From assembly GCF_001423765.1 (NCBI RefSeq), contig NZ_LMPG01000001.1, forward strand, positions 928,825-992,824: a DNA stretch of 64,000 nt, in the 5' to 3' direction. This stretch comes from Sphingomonas sp. Leaf343. Its GTDB lineage: Bacteria > Pseudomonadota > Alphaproteobacteria > Sphingomonadales > Sphingomonadaceae. The position numbers and the translations under genes were made by a program. A model generated the notes under the pieces. The model was given only the letters and a program-made list of their open reading frames with translations. It was not told the DNA's origin and ran no database searches. The stretch's first letter is position 1, and each line of letters starts with the position of its first letter. Below, in pieces: positions 29,803 through 39,430 of the stretch.

Positions 29803-30654
29803 ATGTTGACGCAATTCTGGAACACGATGGCCGGATCAGCCGGTACCGCAGCGATCCTCGCCTTGTCGGTCCCCGCCGTGGCGATGGCGCAGACGGTGCC
29901 GGCATCCCCGCCGCCTGCCGCGGCGACCGCACCCGCGGCCGCTTCGGTCGGCGACACCGGCTACATTCTGGGCACGGGCGACGTCATCGAAGTCACCGTC
30001 GTCGGTCGTGAGGATTACAAGGCCCGGGTGAGGGTCCAGACCGACGGTACGGTCGCCCTGCCGCTGATCGGTTCGTTGACCGCCACGGGCAAGACGACGC
30101 TGCAATTGTCCGCCGAGATCGTGAAGGCGCTGAAGGCCGGAGGCTATTACGAAAAGCCCGTCATCAGCGTCGAAATCGCCTCCTATTCCAGCCGCTACGT
30201 CACGGTGCTCGGCGAGGTCGGAAGTCCCGGTCTGGTGCCGATCGACCGCGCGTATCGCGTGTCCGAGATCCTGGCTCGCGTCGGGGGCGCCAAGCCCAGC
30301 GCCGCCGACAATCTGACGTTGCGCCGGGTTACCGGCGAGGAACTTCAACTGCCGATCGTCGCGTTGGCGACGGGCGGCGAGAAGGAGGACCCCTATGTCA
30401 ATCCGGGCGACAAGCTGTTCCTGGCATCGGCGGAAACCTTCTATATCTATGGTCAGGTCGCGGCGCCCGGCGTGTACAAGGTCGATACCGACATGAGCCT
30501 GCGCAAGGCGCTGGCCCGGGGCGGCGGACTGACGCCGTCGGGTTCCGAGAAGCGCGTCAAGGTGTTCCGCGACGGGCAGGAAATGAAGAAGGTCGATCTC
30601 AACGCGGCGGTCACTCCCGGTGACGTCGTGGTCGTCGGCGAGCGTCTGTTCTAA
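29803..30654 (+). CDS. Wza-like polysaccharide export protein (SpsD/GelD-like)
   Basis: The product is 283 residues with a Sec signal peptide (cut near AVAMA-QT) and no lipobox Cys, unlike E. coli Wza. The polysaccharide export domain (YILGTGDVIEVTVVGRED, VQTDGTVALPLIG) is followed by two SLBB domains (YVTVLGEVGSPGLVPI and FYIYGQVAAPGVYKV). It should form the periplasmic/outer-membrane channel for the polymer. A ribosome site, AGAGGAACAGGG, precedes the start. Confidence 0.9.
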   Translation: MLTQFWNTMAGSAGTAAILALSVPAVAMAQTVPASPPPAAATAPAAASVGDTGYILGTGDVIEVTVVGREDYKARVRVQTDGTVALPLIGSLTATGKTTLQLSAEIVKALKAGGYYEKPVISVEIASYSSRYVTVLGEVGSPGLVPIDRAYRVSEILARVGGAKPSAADNLTLRRVTGEELQLPIVALATGGEKEDPYVNPGDKLFLASAETFYIYGQVAAPGVYKVDTDMSLRKALARGGGLTPSGSEKRVKVFRDGQEMKKVDLNAAVTPGDVVVVGERLF

Positions 30655-30699
30655 AAGCTACCACCCACAGGTGGCGTCGAGGCATCGGAGTTTCGGTTC

Positions 30700-32028
30700 A
30701 TGAGTTTCCTGCAATTCTGTCGCATCCTGTGGGCGCGGCGCTGGATCGTGATCGCGGCGACCGCGGGGTGTTTCCTCGCCGCGCTGCTGACGATCCAGCT
30801 GCTGCCGACGCGTTACGAAGCGAAGTCGCGCGTCATGCTGGAACTGCTGAAGCCCGACCCGGTGACCGGTCAGGTGATCGCGAGCAATTTCGCGCGGACC
30901 TATATGTCGACGCAGGCCGAACTGATCCGCGACGATCGCGTGACCGGTGCGGTGGTGGACAGTCTGGGCTGGACCAACTCGCCGCAGCTTCTGGCCAGCT
31001 ACAACGCGGCGGTGCCGGACCGGAGCATGGATTTCCGTCGCTGGCTGGGCCAGATCATCTCGGCCAACACGAAGGTCACGCCGGTCGAGGGCAGCAACAT
31101 CCTCGAGATCACCTATACCGGCAATGACCCGCAAAGCGCCGCTGCCGTCGCCGACGCGGTTCGCGCGGCCTATGTCGACCAGAGCGTGGCGTTCAAGCGC
31201 GAGTCTGCGGGCGGTACGGCGAACTGGTTCGATACCCAGCTGGTCAAACTGCGTGGACAGCTGACCGCCGCCGAAGCGCGGAAAACGGCGTTCGAGAAAG
31301 CGAACAACGTCGTCATTCAGGACGATAACACCGATACCGAGAGCAATCGCCTGAAGGCGCTGGCGACATCGGCGACGGCCGGGCCGCTTGTCACGCCTGC
31401 CGCCGCGCTGCCGCCGTCGCCCAACGCAGCGGCGCTGGCGCAGCTCGATGCGCGGATCGTGTCGGAATCGCAGGCGCTCGGTCCCAATCATCCGACGATC
31501 CAGGACATGAAGCGTCAGCGCACGGCACTGGCCCAGACGGTGGCCCAGGAGCGCACGGCCGCGCCGACGATCAACACCGGACCATCGATCGCCGGCCAGG
31601 TGGCGGCGCAGACGAACAAGGTCATTTCCCAGCGTAACAAGGTCGAGGAGGCGCGGCGTCTGGGTGCCGACGTCGCCGTGGTTCGCGACCAGTATGTCAA
31701 AACGGCCGCGCGTGCCGCCGATCTTCGTCAGCAGGCGGAATCGAACGATTCGGGTCTGACGCTGCTCGGCAGCGCGGTGACGCCGGAGAGGCCGAGCTTT
31801 CCCAACGTGCCGCTGATCCTGATCGGATCGTTCCTGTTCGGTCTTGCTCTGGGTGTCCTGTCGGCGGTCATCACCGAAATGCTGAGCCGCCGCGTTCGCG
31901 GTGTCGAGGATCTGGCGTCGACCGGTGCTCCGGTGATCGTCGTGGTCGGTGCCCAGGTCGACACCACCAGGGCATCCCGACCTTCGCTTATGCAGCGCCT
32001 CCGCCTTCGTGGTCCGGAGGTCGCATGA
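30700..32028 (+). CDS. Wzz/Wzc-type chain-length and export co-polymerase (SpsC/GelC-like)
   Basis: The product is 442 residues. Membrane helices flank a periplasmic region: helix 1 near residues 15-36 (IVIAATAGCFLAALLTIQLLP) and helix 2 near 368-392, preceded by the typical Pro-rich stretch (AVTPERPSFPNVP). The periplasmic part is largely helical and coiled. The ATPase domain is on a separate protein, encoded with an ATGA overlap immediately downstream, so the two form a split BY-kinase/co-polymerase. Confidence 0.88.
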   Translation: MSFLQFCRILWARRWIVIAATAGCFLAALLTIQLLPTRYEAKSRVMLELLKPDPVTGQVIASNFARTYMSTQAELIRDDRVTGAVVDSLGWTNSPQLLASYNAAVPDRSMDFRRWLGQIISANTKVTPVEGSNILEITYTGNDPQSAAAVADAVRAAYVDQSVAFKRESAGGTANWFDTQLVKLRGQLTAAEARKTAFEKANNVVIQDDNTDTESNRLKALATSATAGPLVTPAAALPPSPNAAALAQLDARIVSESQALGPNHPTIQDMKRQRTALAQTVAQERTAAPTINTGPSIAGQVAAQTNKVISQRNKVEEARRLGADVAVVRDQYVKTAARAADLRQQAESNDSGLTLLGSAVTPERPSFPNVPLILIGSFLFGLALGVLSAVITEMLSRRVRGVEDLASTGAPVIVVVGAQVDTTRASRPSLMQRLRLRGPEVA

Positions 32029-32729
32029 GCACCGTCGTCACCAACGACAAGTCGGCCGCCGCATCCGTCAGGACGGATCAGGGCGACGTGACGTTCACGA
32101 TCAGCGACGATGTCGTCGTCTTGAGCGATCCCGGTAGCGAGCACGCCGAGTCGGTCGGCGTTCTGCGCACCCACATCATGGCGCAGCATCTGGCGGAAGG
32201 CCGGCGATCGCTGGCGCTATGCAGCCCGACGCCGGACGTCGGTTGCACCTCATTGGCGGTTAACCTCGCCGTGGCGCTCTCCGAGGGCGGACTGAAGACG
32301 CTGTTGATCGATGCGGACCTGCGCCGTCCCGAAGTGCACACGCTGATCCGGCCGTCCCGCGAGGTGCCGGGACTGGCGCAATGTCTTGCCAGCGAGACGG
32401 TGAAGTTCGGCGACGCGATCCAGTTCGATGTGCTGCCCGGCCTTTCCGTGATGTTCGCCGGCGGACGATCCGATCGGCCGCAGGACCTGCTGTCGTCGCC
32501 ACGCTTCAACGCGTTGGTCGAGACGTGCATGCGGGAATTCGACGTGACGATCGTCGACACGCCGCCATCGAACGCGTCGGCCGATGCGCGGCGGATCGCG
32601 ACGGTGGTCGGGTATTCGCTGATCGTGGTCGGGCAGAACAAGTCGTTCGTGTCCGACGTGAAAGTCCTGTCGGAGGAATTGACGGCCGACCATTCGGTCA
32701 TCATCGGCTCCGTGCTGACCCTGGCCTGA
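32025..32729 (+). CDS. BY-kinase-like ATPase lacking the Walker A lysine
   Basis: The product is 234 residues, similar to the cytoplasmic part of Wzc/CpsD. The Walker A region reads SPTPDVGCTSLAVNLA: position 74 is Cys where GK(S/T) would have Lys. Walker A' (LLIDADLRRP, Asp95/Asp97) and Walker B (VTIVDTPP) are present. The C-terminus (IIGSVLTLA) has no tyrosine cluster. It may bind nucleotide weakly or act as a regulator of the co-polymerase encoded just upstream. The equivalent of SpsE/GelE by position. Confidence 0.82.
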   Translation: MSTVVTNDKSAAASVRTDQGDVTFTISDDVVVLSDPGSEHAESVGVLRTHIMAQHLAEGRRSLALCSPTPDVGCTSLAVNLAVALSEGGLKTLLIDADLRRPEVHTLIRPSREVPGLAQCLASETVKFGDAIQFDVLPGLSVMFAGGRSDRPQDLLSSPRFNALVETCMREFDVTIVDTPPSNASADARRIATVVGYSLIVVGQNKSFVSDVKVLSEELTADHSVIIGSVLTLA

Positions 32730-32763
32730 CCGGTTGCGTCGACACAAGGCAGGACATCAGGAC

Positions 32764-33654
32764 TTGGCGACTTCCGCATTTCCGCTCTCCCGCGATCGAT
32801 ATCGTCGTTGGCTGGATCACTGGCCGCTGATCCTCGGATTTGCGGTGATGGCGGTCCCGACGATCGTGACGCTGGGGCAGCAGGTCTGGACGCTGGAGAT
32901 CGGAGCGCACGGCCCGATCGTACTGGCCACCGGGATCTGGTTGCTGGCGACGCAGCGGCAGGATGTCGGTGCGATCAGCCGACCCGGACCGCCGTGGCAG
33001 ATCGCGGCGATCATGGTGCCGGCCTTGCTCCTGTACGTCTTCGGCCGCGCCTTCGACTTCATCAGTCTGGAGACACTGGCGGTATACGCCGCCTTGCTGG
33101 CGGCGGCGCTGTCGCTGGTGGGCTGGCGTGCGATGGCCGCGAACTGGTTCCCTTTATTCTACCTCGCTTTCCTGATCCCGCCGCCCGGTTGGCTGATCGA
33201 CAAGATCACATCGCCATTGCGGATGTTCATTTCCTACACGGTCACGAACGCGTTGCACGCGCTGGGTTATCCGATCTCCCGTGAGGGGGTGACGATGACG
33301 GTCGCGCAATATCAGCTGCTGGTCGAGGATGCGTGCTCGGGCATGAATTCGATCATCGGCCTGACAGCGATCACGCTGTTATACATCTACCTCATGCACC
33401 GTGCATCGTGGCGCTATGCGCTTCTTCTGGTCGCGTTCATCCTGCCGATCGCGATCGTCGTGAACATGGTTCGCGTGACGGTCCTGGTACTGCTGACCTA
33501 TTATTACGGGGACGCTGTCGCACAGGGATTCCTGCATGTGACGGCGGGCATGATGTTGTTCGTGCTCGCGCTGCTGCTGGTATTCGCGCTGGATGCGGGA
33601 CTTCAGAGGATCGTGGTCCGGCGACGGACGGCACGGGCGGAGTCGGTGGCATGA
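32764..33654 (+). CDS. xrtV: Exosortase V
   Basis: The product is about 296 residues with roughly eight membrane helices. The exosortase catalytic set is visible: Cys191 in VEDACSGMNSIIGL, Arg237 in NMVRVTVL and His258 in FLHVTAG. Exosortases cleave PEP-CTERM signals in the inner membrane during surface protein sorting. A TTG at 32764, following AGGCAGGACATCAGG, is the preferred start; another TTG 30 bases upstream is possible. Assignment to the XrtV type rests on the setting: an EpsI gene overlapping it (ATGA), the EPS export genes and the small XrtV accessory gene at 45276. Confidence 0.85.
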   Translation: MATSAFPLSRDRYRRWLDHWPLILGFAVMAVPTIVTLGQQVWTLEIGAHGPIVLATGIWLLATQRQDVGAISRPGPPWQIAAIMVPALLLYVFGRAFDFISLETLAVYAALLAAALSLVGWRAMAANWFPLFYLAFLIPPPGWLIDKITSPLRMFISYTVTNALHALGYPISREGVTMTVAQYQLLVEDACSGMNSIIGLTAITLLYIYLMHRASWRYALLLVAFILPIAIVVNMVRVTVLVLLTYYYGDAVAQGFLHVTAGMMLFVLALLLVFALDAGLQRIVVRRRTARAESVA

Positions 33655-34358
33655 GGCGGCGGGACGTGATGTTCGGCCTTGGCTGCGTGGCTGCGCTGGC
33701 GGGGGCCGAAACGCTGCGGCCGAGACGGCTGCTGTCGCTGGCGGGTGGGCGCAAGATCACCACGATGGTTCCGACCGCATTCGGCACCTGGGCTGCGGAG
33801 GGTGGCGGGGATATCGTCCTGCCCAAGGTGCCGGGGAGCCTGGCGGATACGTTGTATAACGAAACCGTCGCGCGGACGTACCGCAACACCGACGGCGGCG
33901 CGCCGATCATGCTGCTGATCGCGCACGGGGATTCGCAGAGCGATCTGTTGCAGCTACACCGACCGGAAGTGTGCTACCGGGCGGTCGGCTTCGCGATTAC
34001 GGAACACCGTTTCGATCCGGTGACGCTGGGATCGGGGATCACGATCCCCAGTGTCGAATTGACCGCCACGGCCGGTGGACGAACCGAAGACATGTTATAC
34101 TGGACGCGGCTGGGCGAGTATCTGCCGATCACTGCCGGCGAGCAACGGCGCGATCGGCTGGCAGCGGCCATGGACGGGTACGTCGCGGACGGTGTTCTGG
34201 TACGTGCGTCCATGGTGCGGGAAGGCGAGAACGCCGACTGGGCGCGACTGAACACCTTCATCGTCGATATGATGAAGGCGACGCCGTCCAACGGTCGCAT
34301 CGCGCTGGTCGGTACCGAACGGGCGAAAGCCCTGAACCGGCTGGCGCGGGTCGCTTGA
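33651..34358 (+). CDS. epsI: EpsI-family protein associated with exosortase V
   Basis: The product is 235 residues with a twin-Arg-like/hydrophobic N-terminus (MRRRDVMFGLGCVAALAGAE). The EpsI core includes LLIAHGDSQSDLLQLHRPEVCYRAVGF. EpsI domains are often fused to or encoded next to exosortases in EPS loci; their biochemical role is not settled. It overlaps the exosortase stop by four bases, so the two are translationally coupled. Confidence 0.85.
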   Translation: MRRRDVMFGLGCVAALAGAETLRPRRLLSLAGGRKITTMVPTAFGTWAAEGGGDIVLPKVPGSLADTLYNETVARTYRNTDGGAPIMLLIAHGDSQSDLLQLHRPEVCYRAVGFAITEHRFDPVTLGSGITIPSVELTATAGGRTEDMLYWTRLGEYLPITAGEQRRDRLAAAMDGYVADGVLVRASMVREGENADWARLNTFIVDMMKATPSNGRIALVGTERAKALNRLARVA

Positions 34359-34422
34359 TCCGGACGCAGGGAACGTGGTTTGATGGCGATACCGACACGC
34401 CGCCATCGGGAAGTCACCAACG

Positions 34423-35139
34423 ATGAGTTCTATGGATAAGCCCCGGAGTTCCATGGCGAAGCCCGATCTTCTGGAACGTGGGCAAACGGACCCGCGCAAG
34501 GCTAGCGAGCACAATGTCGACGTCAATCGCTTCCGCGTGGCGCGCTTCGCGCGTTTTGCCGAGCTTCTGGAACTGGTGGACGTCGCAGACCGGCCGATCC
34601 GGATACTGGATGTCGGCGGCACCGTGCCCTACTGGCAAGGACTGAAACCCCTCTGGGCCAAGTACCGGCTGGAAATCACGATCCTCAATTATGGCGCGGA
34701 AGACGGCCAGCATGGCGAGTTCCGCATCGTGGGCGGGGACGCCCGGGACGTTGCCTTCGACGACATGGCCTTCGACATCGTTCACTCCAATAGCGTGATC
34801 GAGCATGTCGGCGCATGGCGCGATATCGAGGCGATGGCCGCCGAGGTGCGCCGGCTCGCCCCGCATTATTATGTTCAGACGCCAAACTACTGGTTTCCGC
34901 TGGAACCCCATTTCAGGGCGCCGTTTTTCCAGTATCTTCCGAAATGGCTACGGGCGAGATTGCTGATGTCGTTCAAGCTTGGTTTCCGCGAGCGCGTCCG
35001 GAACTACGACGACGCGCTGCACGATGTCGGATCGGTCTACCTGCTGGGTCGTCGACAGATGAAGCGTCTGTTTCCGGATGCCCGGATCGAGAGCGAGCGT
35101 TTTTACGGACTGGCGAAGTCGCTCATCGCGATCCGGTGA
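34423..35139 (+). CDS. Class I SAM-dependent methyltransferase
   Basis: The product is 238 residues. Motif I is IRILDVGGTVPYW, and the acidic loop and motif IV read FDIVHSNSVIEHVG, typical of Methyltransf_11-type enzymes. The C-terminal part (YYVQTPNYWFPLEPHFRAPFFQYLP) is common in methyltransferases of polysaccharide clusters. It may methylate a sugar residue. An alternative start lies three codons downstream. Confidence 0.8.
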   Translation: MSSMDKPRSSMAKPDLLERGQTDPRKASEHNVDVNRFRVARFARFAELLELVDVADRPIRILDVGGTVPYWQGLKPLWAKYRLEITILNYGAEDGQHGEFRIVGGDARDVAFDDMAFDIVHSNSVIEHVGAWRDIEAMAAEVRRLAPHYYVQTPNYWFPLEPHFRAPFFQYLPKWLRARLLMSFKLGFRERVRNYDDALHDVGSVYLLGRRQMKRLFPDARIESERFYGLAKSLIAIR

Positions 35140-35518
35140 GCGTCGACGGCGGCTGCCGTCGACGACCCTGTCAAAGGCATTACGGCGCGAGGCGCGGTCG
35201 CGGATCGACCGCTTCGGCGAATCGTCAGCCGTACAGCACGCCCCCGTCTATCGGGGCCGTGCACGCCGATCATCTGGTGGCGACCCACGAAACCTTACCG
35301 CGCCAGTAAGATTCGGTACCGGCAATGTTACTTTCCGGTTCAATGTTTCAGGCTCGAAACCCACCGGATTTCGCCAATTCTCCCCGTGAATCAAGGTGAC
35401 TCGCGGTTTAACCGAAGCCGGCAGCGAGGGTGAAAGGTTTCAATGGCTAACAGGAGTGCAAGGAAGGCGGCGACCCCCCGTTCGACTTTCCGCATCGGCC
35501 CCCCTGGAGTTTAGTTTC
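35140..35518. other. Intergenic region upstream of the RTX beta-helix gene
   Basis: A 379-base stretch without a convincing gene. Its base composition is less GC-rich towards the right (35300-35420), where a promoter for the RTX gene would be expected. No clear palindrome or sigma-70 pair stands out. Confidence 0.4.
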
Positions 35519-37582
35519 ATGGCTGTCAGCGTTAACAGTGCATTCTCGAAGTTCGACCCGGCATTCGGCAACGACGCGACCCTCATGGAATCGAGCTACA
35601 TGGTCAAGGACACGGCCGGCTTGCTGAACGTGCTGAAGACGGCGAAGTCGGGCGACACCGTGTATCTGCAGCAGGGCACCTATTCGGGGGTCAACCTGAG
35701 CAACATGCAGATCGCCGGCAACGTCACCATCACATCGCTGAACGCTGCCAAGCCGGCCGTGCTGACGGATCTGAAGATCAACAACAGCAAGGGCCTGACG
35801 ATTTCGGGTCTCGAACTGGATGCAGGCATCAAGAACGTCGATATGCCGTTTCAGGTGCTGAATTCGAGCAACGTCGTCCTCGACAAGCTGTTCGTGCACG
35901 GGGTGCTGGACAACGATGCGTCCGACGACGTCCGTGGTATGCTGGTGCGGAACAGTTCCAACGTCACCGTCTCGAACTCGCGGTTCGAGCAGCTTACCGA
36001 TGCGCTGTGCCACATCGACAGCAACGGCGTGACGTTCTCGGGCAACAGTTTCACCGGTCTTCGCGACAACGGGATCGCCGGCGGCGGAACGTCGAACCTG
36101 ACGATCAAGAACAACGTGTTCACGAATTTCGATCACACCGGGGACATCCATCCCGATGCGATTCAGGTCTGGACGACCAATACCAAGGCATCGGCCAGCA
36201 ACATCACCATTTCCGGCAACACCTTCGACCGGGGAACGGGCAGCGTGGTGCAGGGCATCTGGGTGCGCGACGAGGTCGGCAACCTGCCGTTCCAGAACGT
36301 GACGATCAGCGGCAACACGATCGTCGGCGCGGCCTATAACGGGATCGGCGTCATGGGCGCCAACAACCTCACGGTCAGCCAGAACACCGTGATCGGCCGC
36401 GACGACCAGGGAAGCTGGATCCGCGTGCAGAATGCGACCGGCGCGGTCGTGACGGAGAACGTCGCCAGCGACTTTTCATACGTCAACGCCGAGGTGACCA
36501 AGTCCGCGAACGTGCTGACGGGCATCGCGTCGTCGGCAACGGCATCGGCACTGTCCGCGTGGCTGAAGCTGAACGACCGGTCACCCGATCTGGCGAACAA
36601 GTACGAGGCGCAGATCCTGGGCCGTGTCGCTCTGATGGGGTATGTGGACGATCCGCTTCCCGGCGGCCGGCCCGACCACGGCTACACCTTCACCGCCGTT
36701 CAGGTGAACGGCACGGCGGGTGCAGACAATCTGCGCGCGGGGGTCGTCGGCGATTACACCCTGAACGGCGGCGCGGGCAACGACACGATGACCGGCGGCG
36801 CGCGCGGCACAACCACGATGAGCGGCGGTGTCGGCGACGACACCTACGTCGTCAAGAGTGCGCGGGACATCGTCGTGGAGTCGGCGAACGAGGGCACCGA
36901 CACCGTCGCCACCCACGTCAACTATACGATGAGCGCCAACGTCGAAAACGTCCGGTTGATGGCTGGAGGCCTGACGGTGCATGGCAACGAACTTGCGAAC
37001 ATCATGTCGGGATCGGCGGGTGACAACGTGATGTATGGCGAGGGTGGCAACGACAACCTGCAAGGCGGGGCCGGAGCCGACACGCTGTATGGCGGTAGCG
37101 GCAACGACACGTTGAAGGGCGACGAGGGTAACGACAGGCTGTACGGCGAAGAGGGCAACGACCTGTTGTATGGCGGTGCCGGCAACGACGTTCTGGACGG
37201 TGGTGCCGGGACGAACGTCCTCGACGGCGGGGCCGGCGCGGACAAGCTGTACGGGGGTAGCGGGCAGGATACGTTCGTATACCGCACGGCCGACTTCAGG
37301 GCTGGTGCCAACCAGTCGATGGACGATATCTTCAATTTTTCGTCCGCGCAGAAGGACAAGATCCATCTGGGCGGTGTCGATGCCAATTCCCGCACCGCGG
37401 CCGACGAAGGGTTCAAATTCATCGGCACCGATGCGTTCCACCGCGTCGCGGGAGAGCTCCGGTACGAGAAGGTCGGTGGCGACAGCTATATCATGGGCGA
37501 CACCAACGGCGACGGCGTCGCGGACATCAAGATCCACGTCGTGGGCGTGACCTCGCTGAGCGCCGCCGACTTCGTCCTCTGA
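35519..37582 (+). CDS. Right-handed beta-helix protein with C-terminal RTX repeats
   Basis: The product is 687 residues without a Sec signal. Residues about 30-350 are a parallel beta-helix with Asn ladders (NVTISGNTI, NLTISQNTV-like rungs) and a distinctive GDIHPDAIQVW (His211, Asp213). From about residue 410 the protein carries some ten calcium-binding RTX nonapeptides (GGAGNDTM, GGSGNDTL, GEEGNDLL), then a C-terminal domain with a calcium-type loop (GDTNGDGVADIKI) typical of type I secretion signals. Beta-helix/RTX fusions include polysaccharide lyases and C5-epimerases, so it probably acts on the EPS outside the cell. A type I ABC exporter gene lies convergent with it. Confidence 0.85.
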   Translation: MAVSVNSAFSKFDPAFGNDATLMESSYMVKDTAGLLNVLKTAKSGDTVYLQQGTYSGVNLSNMQIAGNVTITSLNAAKPAVLTDLKINNSKGLTISGLELDAGIKNVDMPFQVLNSSNVVLDKLFVHGVLDNDASDDVRGMLVRNSSNVTVSNSRFEQLTDALCHIDSNGVTFSGNSFTGLRDNGIAGGGTSNLTIKNNVFTNFDHTGDIHPDAIQVWTTNTKASASNITISGNTFDRGTGSVVQGIWVRDEVGNLPFQNVTISGNTIVGAAYNGIGVMGANNLTVSQNTVIGRDDQGSWIRVQNATGAVVTENVASDFSYVNAEVTKSANVLTGIASSATASALSAWLKLNDRSPDLANKYEAQILGRVALMGYVDDPLPGGRPDHGYTFTAVQVNGTAGADNLRAGVVGDYTLNGGAGNDTMTGGARGTTTMSGGVGDDTYVVKSARDIVVESANEGTDTVATHVNYTMSANVENVRLMAGGLTVHGNELANIMSGSAGDNVMYGEGGNDNLQGGAGADTLYGGSGNDTLKGDEGNDRLYGEEGNDLLYGGAGNDVLDGGAGTNVLDGGAGADKLYGGSGQDTFVYRTADFRAGANQSMDDIFNFSSAQKDKIHLGGVDANSRTAADEGFKFIGTDAFHRVAGELRYEKVGGDSYIMGDTNGDGVADIKIHVVGVTSLSAADFVL

Positions 37583-37634
37583 TCCACGGTTCAGTACCGC
37601 GTACCGAGTAAAGCGTACCAGTAGGGCGTAAGGG

Positions 37635-37661
37635 GCCGCCGTCCGGATATCGGGCGGCGGC
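37635..37661. terminator. Bidirectional terminator-like hairpin
   Basis: The stem has 11 pairs (37635-37645 with 37651-37661), one of them a G-T wobble, and a five-base loop, between the convergent RTX and ABC exporter genes. GC-rich with no long T-tract. Confidence 0.5.
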
Positions 37662-37678
37662 TCTCGTCGTCGTGCCGG

Positions 37679-39430
37679 TCAGGCGGCGGTATCGACGTCC
37701 AGTCCGGGCGTGGACTGGCCGATGCGGTCGGGCATACGGAGCGGGCGGCGGCGGTCGGGCACGATCGCTTCCTTCGGTCCGAAGGCCCGGACTTCGCCGT
37801 CCTGCATCAGCAGAACCTTGTGGACGGCATCGAGGATCGAGGCGCGGTGGGCGACCAGCACCACGATCGCGCCGCGCGCCGTGGCGGCGCGAACGGCATC
37901 CGCCAACGCTTTTTCGCCAGCCTCGTCGAGGTTGGAGTTCGGTTCGTCCAGCACGATCAGGAACGGATCGCCGTACAGCGCCCGTGCGAGTGCGATCCGC
38001 TGTCGCTGCCCTGCGGAGAGGGCGCTGCCGTCCTGACCCACCGCGCTATTGTACCCGTCCGGCAGTTGCAGGACGAGCTGGTGGACGCCGGCCAGCGTGG
38101 CGGCGGTGACGATGGCTTCGGACGATGCTTCCGGTTCGAAGCGGGAGATGTTGGCGGCGACGGTCCCTCCGAGCAATTCGACGTTCTGCGGCAGATAGCC
38201 GATGGTGCTGCCCAGATCGTCGGCCGACCATTGATCCAGCGTCGCGCCGTCCAGGCGGATAGCCCCTGTGGCCGGCTGCGTCACGCCGACCAGGGCTCGG
38301 ACCAGGGTCGACTTGCCGCATCCGCTGGGGCCGAGGACCGCGATCGCCTCGCCGGCTTCGGCGCGGAAGGACACGTCGCGAACGGTCATGCGGTCGGTGC
38401 CGGGCGGGCATACCGACAGACCCTCGACCGACAGCGATGCGACGGGCGCGGGCAGGGTGTGATGCGGGGCCTCTCGCGGGAGGGCGTTCATCAAGGCCTT
38501 CAACCGCCGCCAGCTTCCCCGTGCCGCGATGAAGCCGCGCCAGTTGGCGATCGCCATCTCCACCGGCGCGAGCGCGCGCGACGAGAGGATCGAGCTGGCG
38601 AAGATCACGCCACCGCTGGCGCGGCCGTCCATCACCAGCAGCGCGCCGACCGTCAGCACGGTCGATTGAAGGAGCAGGCGGACGACCTTGCTGATCCCGC
38701 CCAGCGTGCCGGCGACGCTGGCGAGCCGATCATTGGCGGTCAGGTGCTGGCGGCTGATCTGCGCGAAGCCCTCACCGACGCGCCCCTCCATGCCGAGCGC
38801 GCGGAGGACCTCGGCATGGCGACGCGATCCCTCGGCGGCCAGGTGGCGCTGCGACGCGGTGGCGGTGACGCGCTCCATCGGCGCGGCGGACAGCCGGTCC
38901 GTGAGGAAGGTCAGCGTGACGAGGACGAGACCGCCCGCCATCACCGTCGCGCCGATCAGCGGGTGGAGGATGAACAGCACCGCGATGAAGAAGAACATCC
39001 ACGGCAGGTCGATGATCGCGGTCGGCCCGCCGCCGGACAGGAACCCGCGGACCGTGTCGAGATCGCGCATGGGCTGCAACGCATCGCCGCCGCGCGTGCG
39101 CGCGATCTCGCCGATCAGGCGGTGGACGCGGCGGGACAGGCCGATGTCGACGCTTTTGGAGACGTTGAGCAGCAACCGGGACCGGATGTGATCGAGCAGC
39201 GCCTGGAACACATAGACCGCGGTCACCATTGCGAACAGGCCGAGCAGCGTCGGGATGCTGCGACCCGGCAGCACCATGTCGTACACCAGCATCATGTAGA
39301 TCGACCCGCCGAGCAGCAGCACGTTCAGCACCGCGCTGAGCAGCGCGATGCCGACAAAGGCGGCACGGGACTGGCTGAGGATCGAAGCCAGATCGGAACG
39401 GGGCGAGGCGGGGGGGAAGAACAGGCGCAC
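37679..39430 (-). CDS. Type I secretion ABC transporter (canonical ATPase)
   Basis: The product is about 583 residues from a GTG at 39430; a longer in-frame start exists but adds unlikely sequence. Membrane helices occupy residues about 15-290, starting SRAAFVGIALLSAVLNVLLL. The ATPase domain is complete: Walker A GPSGCGKSTLV, signature LSAGQRQRIALAR, Walker B IVLDEPNSNLD and H-loop LVAHR. It is similar in size to the ABC protein encoded at 25575-27302, whose catalytic Glu is missing. It has no HlyD partner of its own here, so it may share the AtrD-like one. Confidence 0.88.
   Translation of the reverse strand: MRLFFPPASPRSDLASILSQSRAAFVGIALLSAVLNVLLLGGSIYMMLVYDMVLPGRSIPTLLGLFAMVTAVYVFQALLDHIRSRLLLNVSKSVDIGLSRRVHRLIGEIARTRGGDALQPMRDLDTVRGFLSGGGPTAIIDLPWMFFFIAVLFILHPLIGATVMAGGLVLVTLTFLTDRLSAAPMERVTATASQRHLAAEGSRRHAEVLRALGMEGRVGEGFAQISRQHLTANDRLASVAGTLGGISKVVRLLLQSTVLTVGALLVMDGRASGGVIFASSILSSRALAPVEMAIANWRGFIAARGSWRRLKALMNALPREAPHHTLPAPVASLSVEGLSVCPPGTDRMTVRDVSFRAEAGEAIAVLGPSGCGKSTLVRALVGVTQPATGAIRLDGATLDQWSADDLGSTIGYLPQNVELLGGTVAANISRFEPEASSEAIVTAATLAGVHQLVLQLPDGYNSAVGQDGSALSAGQRQRIALARALYGDPFLIVLDEPNSNLDEAGEKALADAVRAATARGAIVVLVAHRASILDAVHKVLLMQDGEVRAFGPKEAIVPDRRRPLRMPDRIGQSTPGLDVDTAA

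Noticed and set aside
37020..37260. Regular DNA periodicity considered as a noncoding tandem repeat
   Set aside because: It is the coding sequence of RTX nonapeptides (27-bp period) in an open frame.
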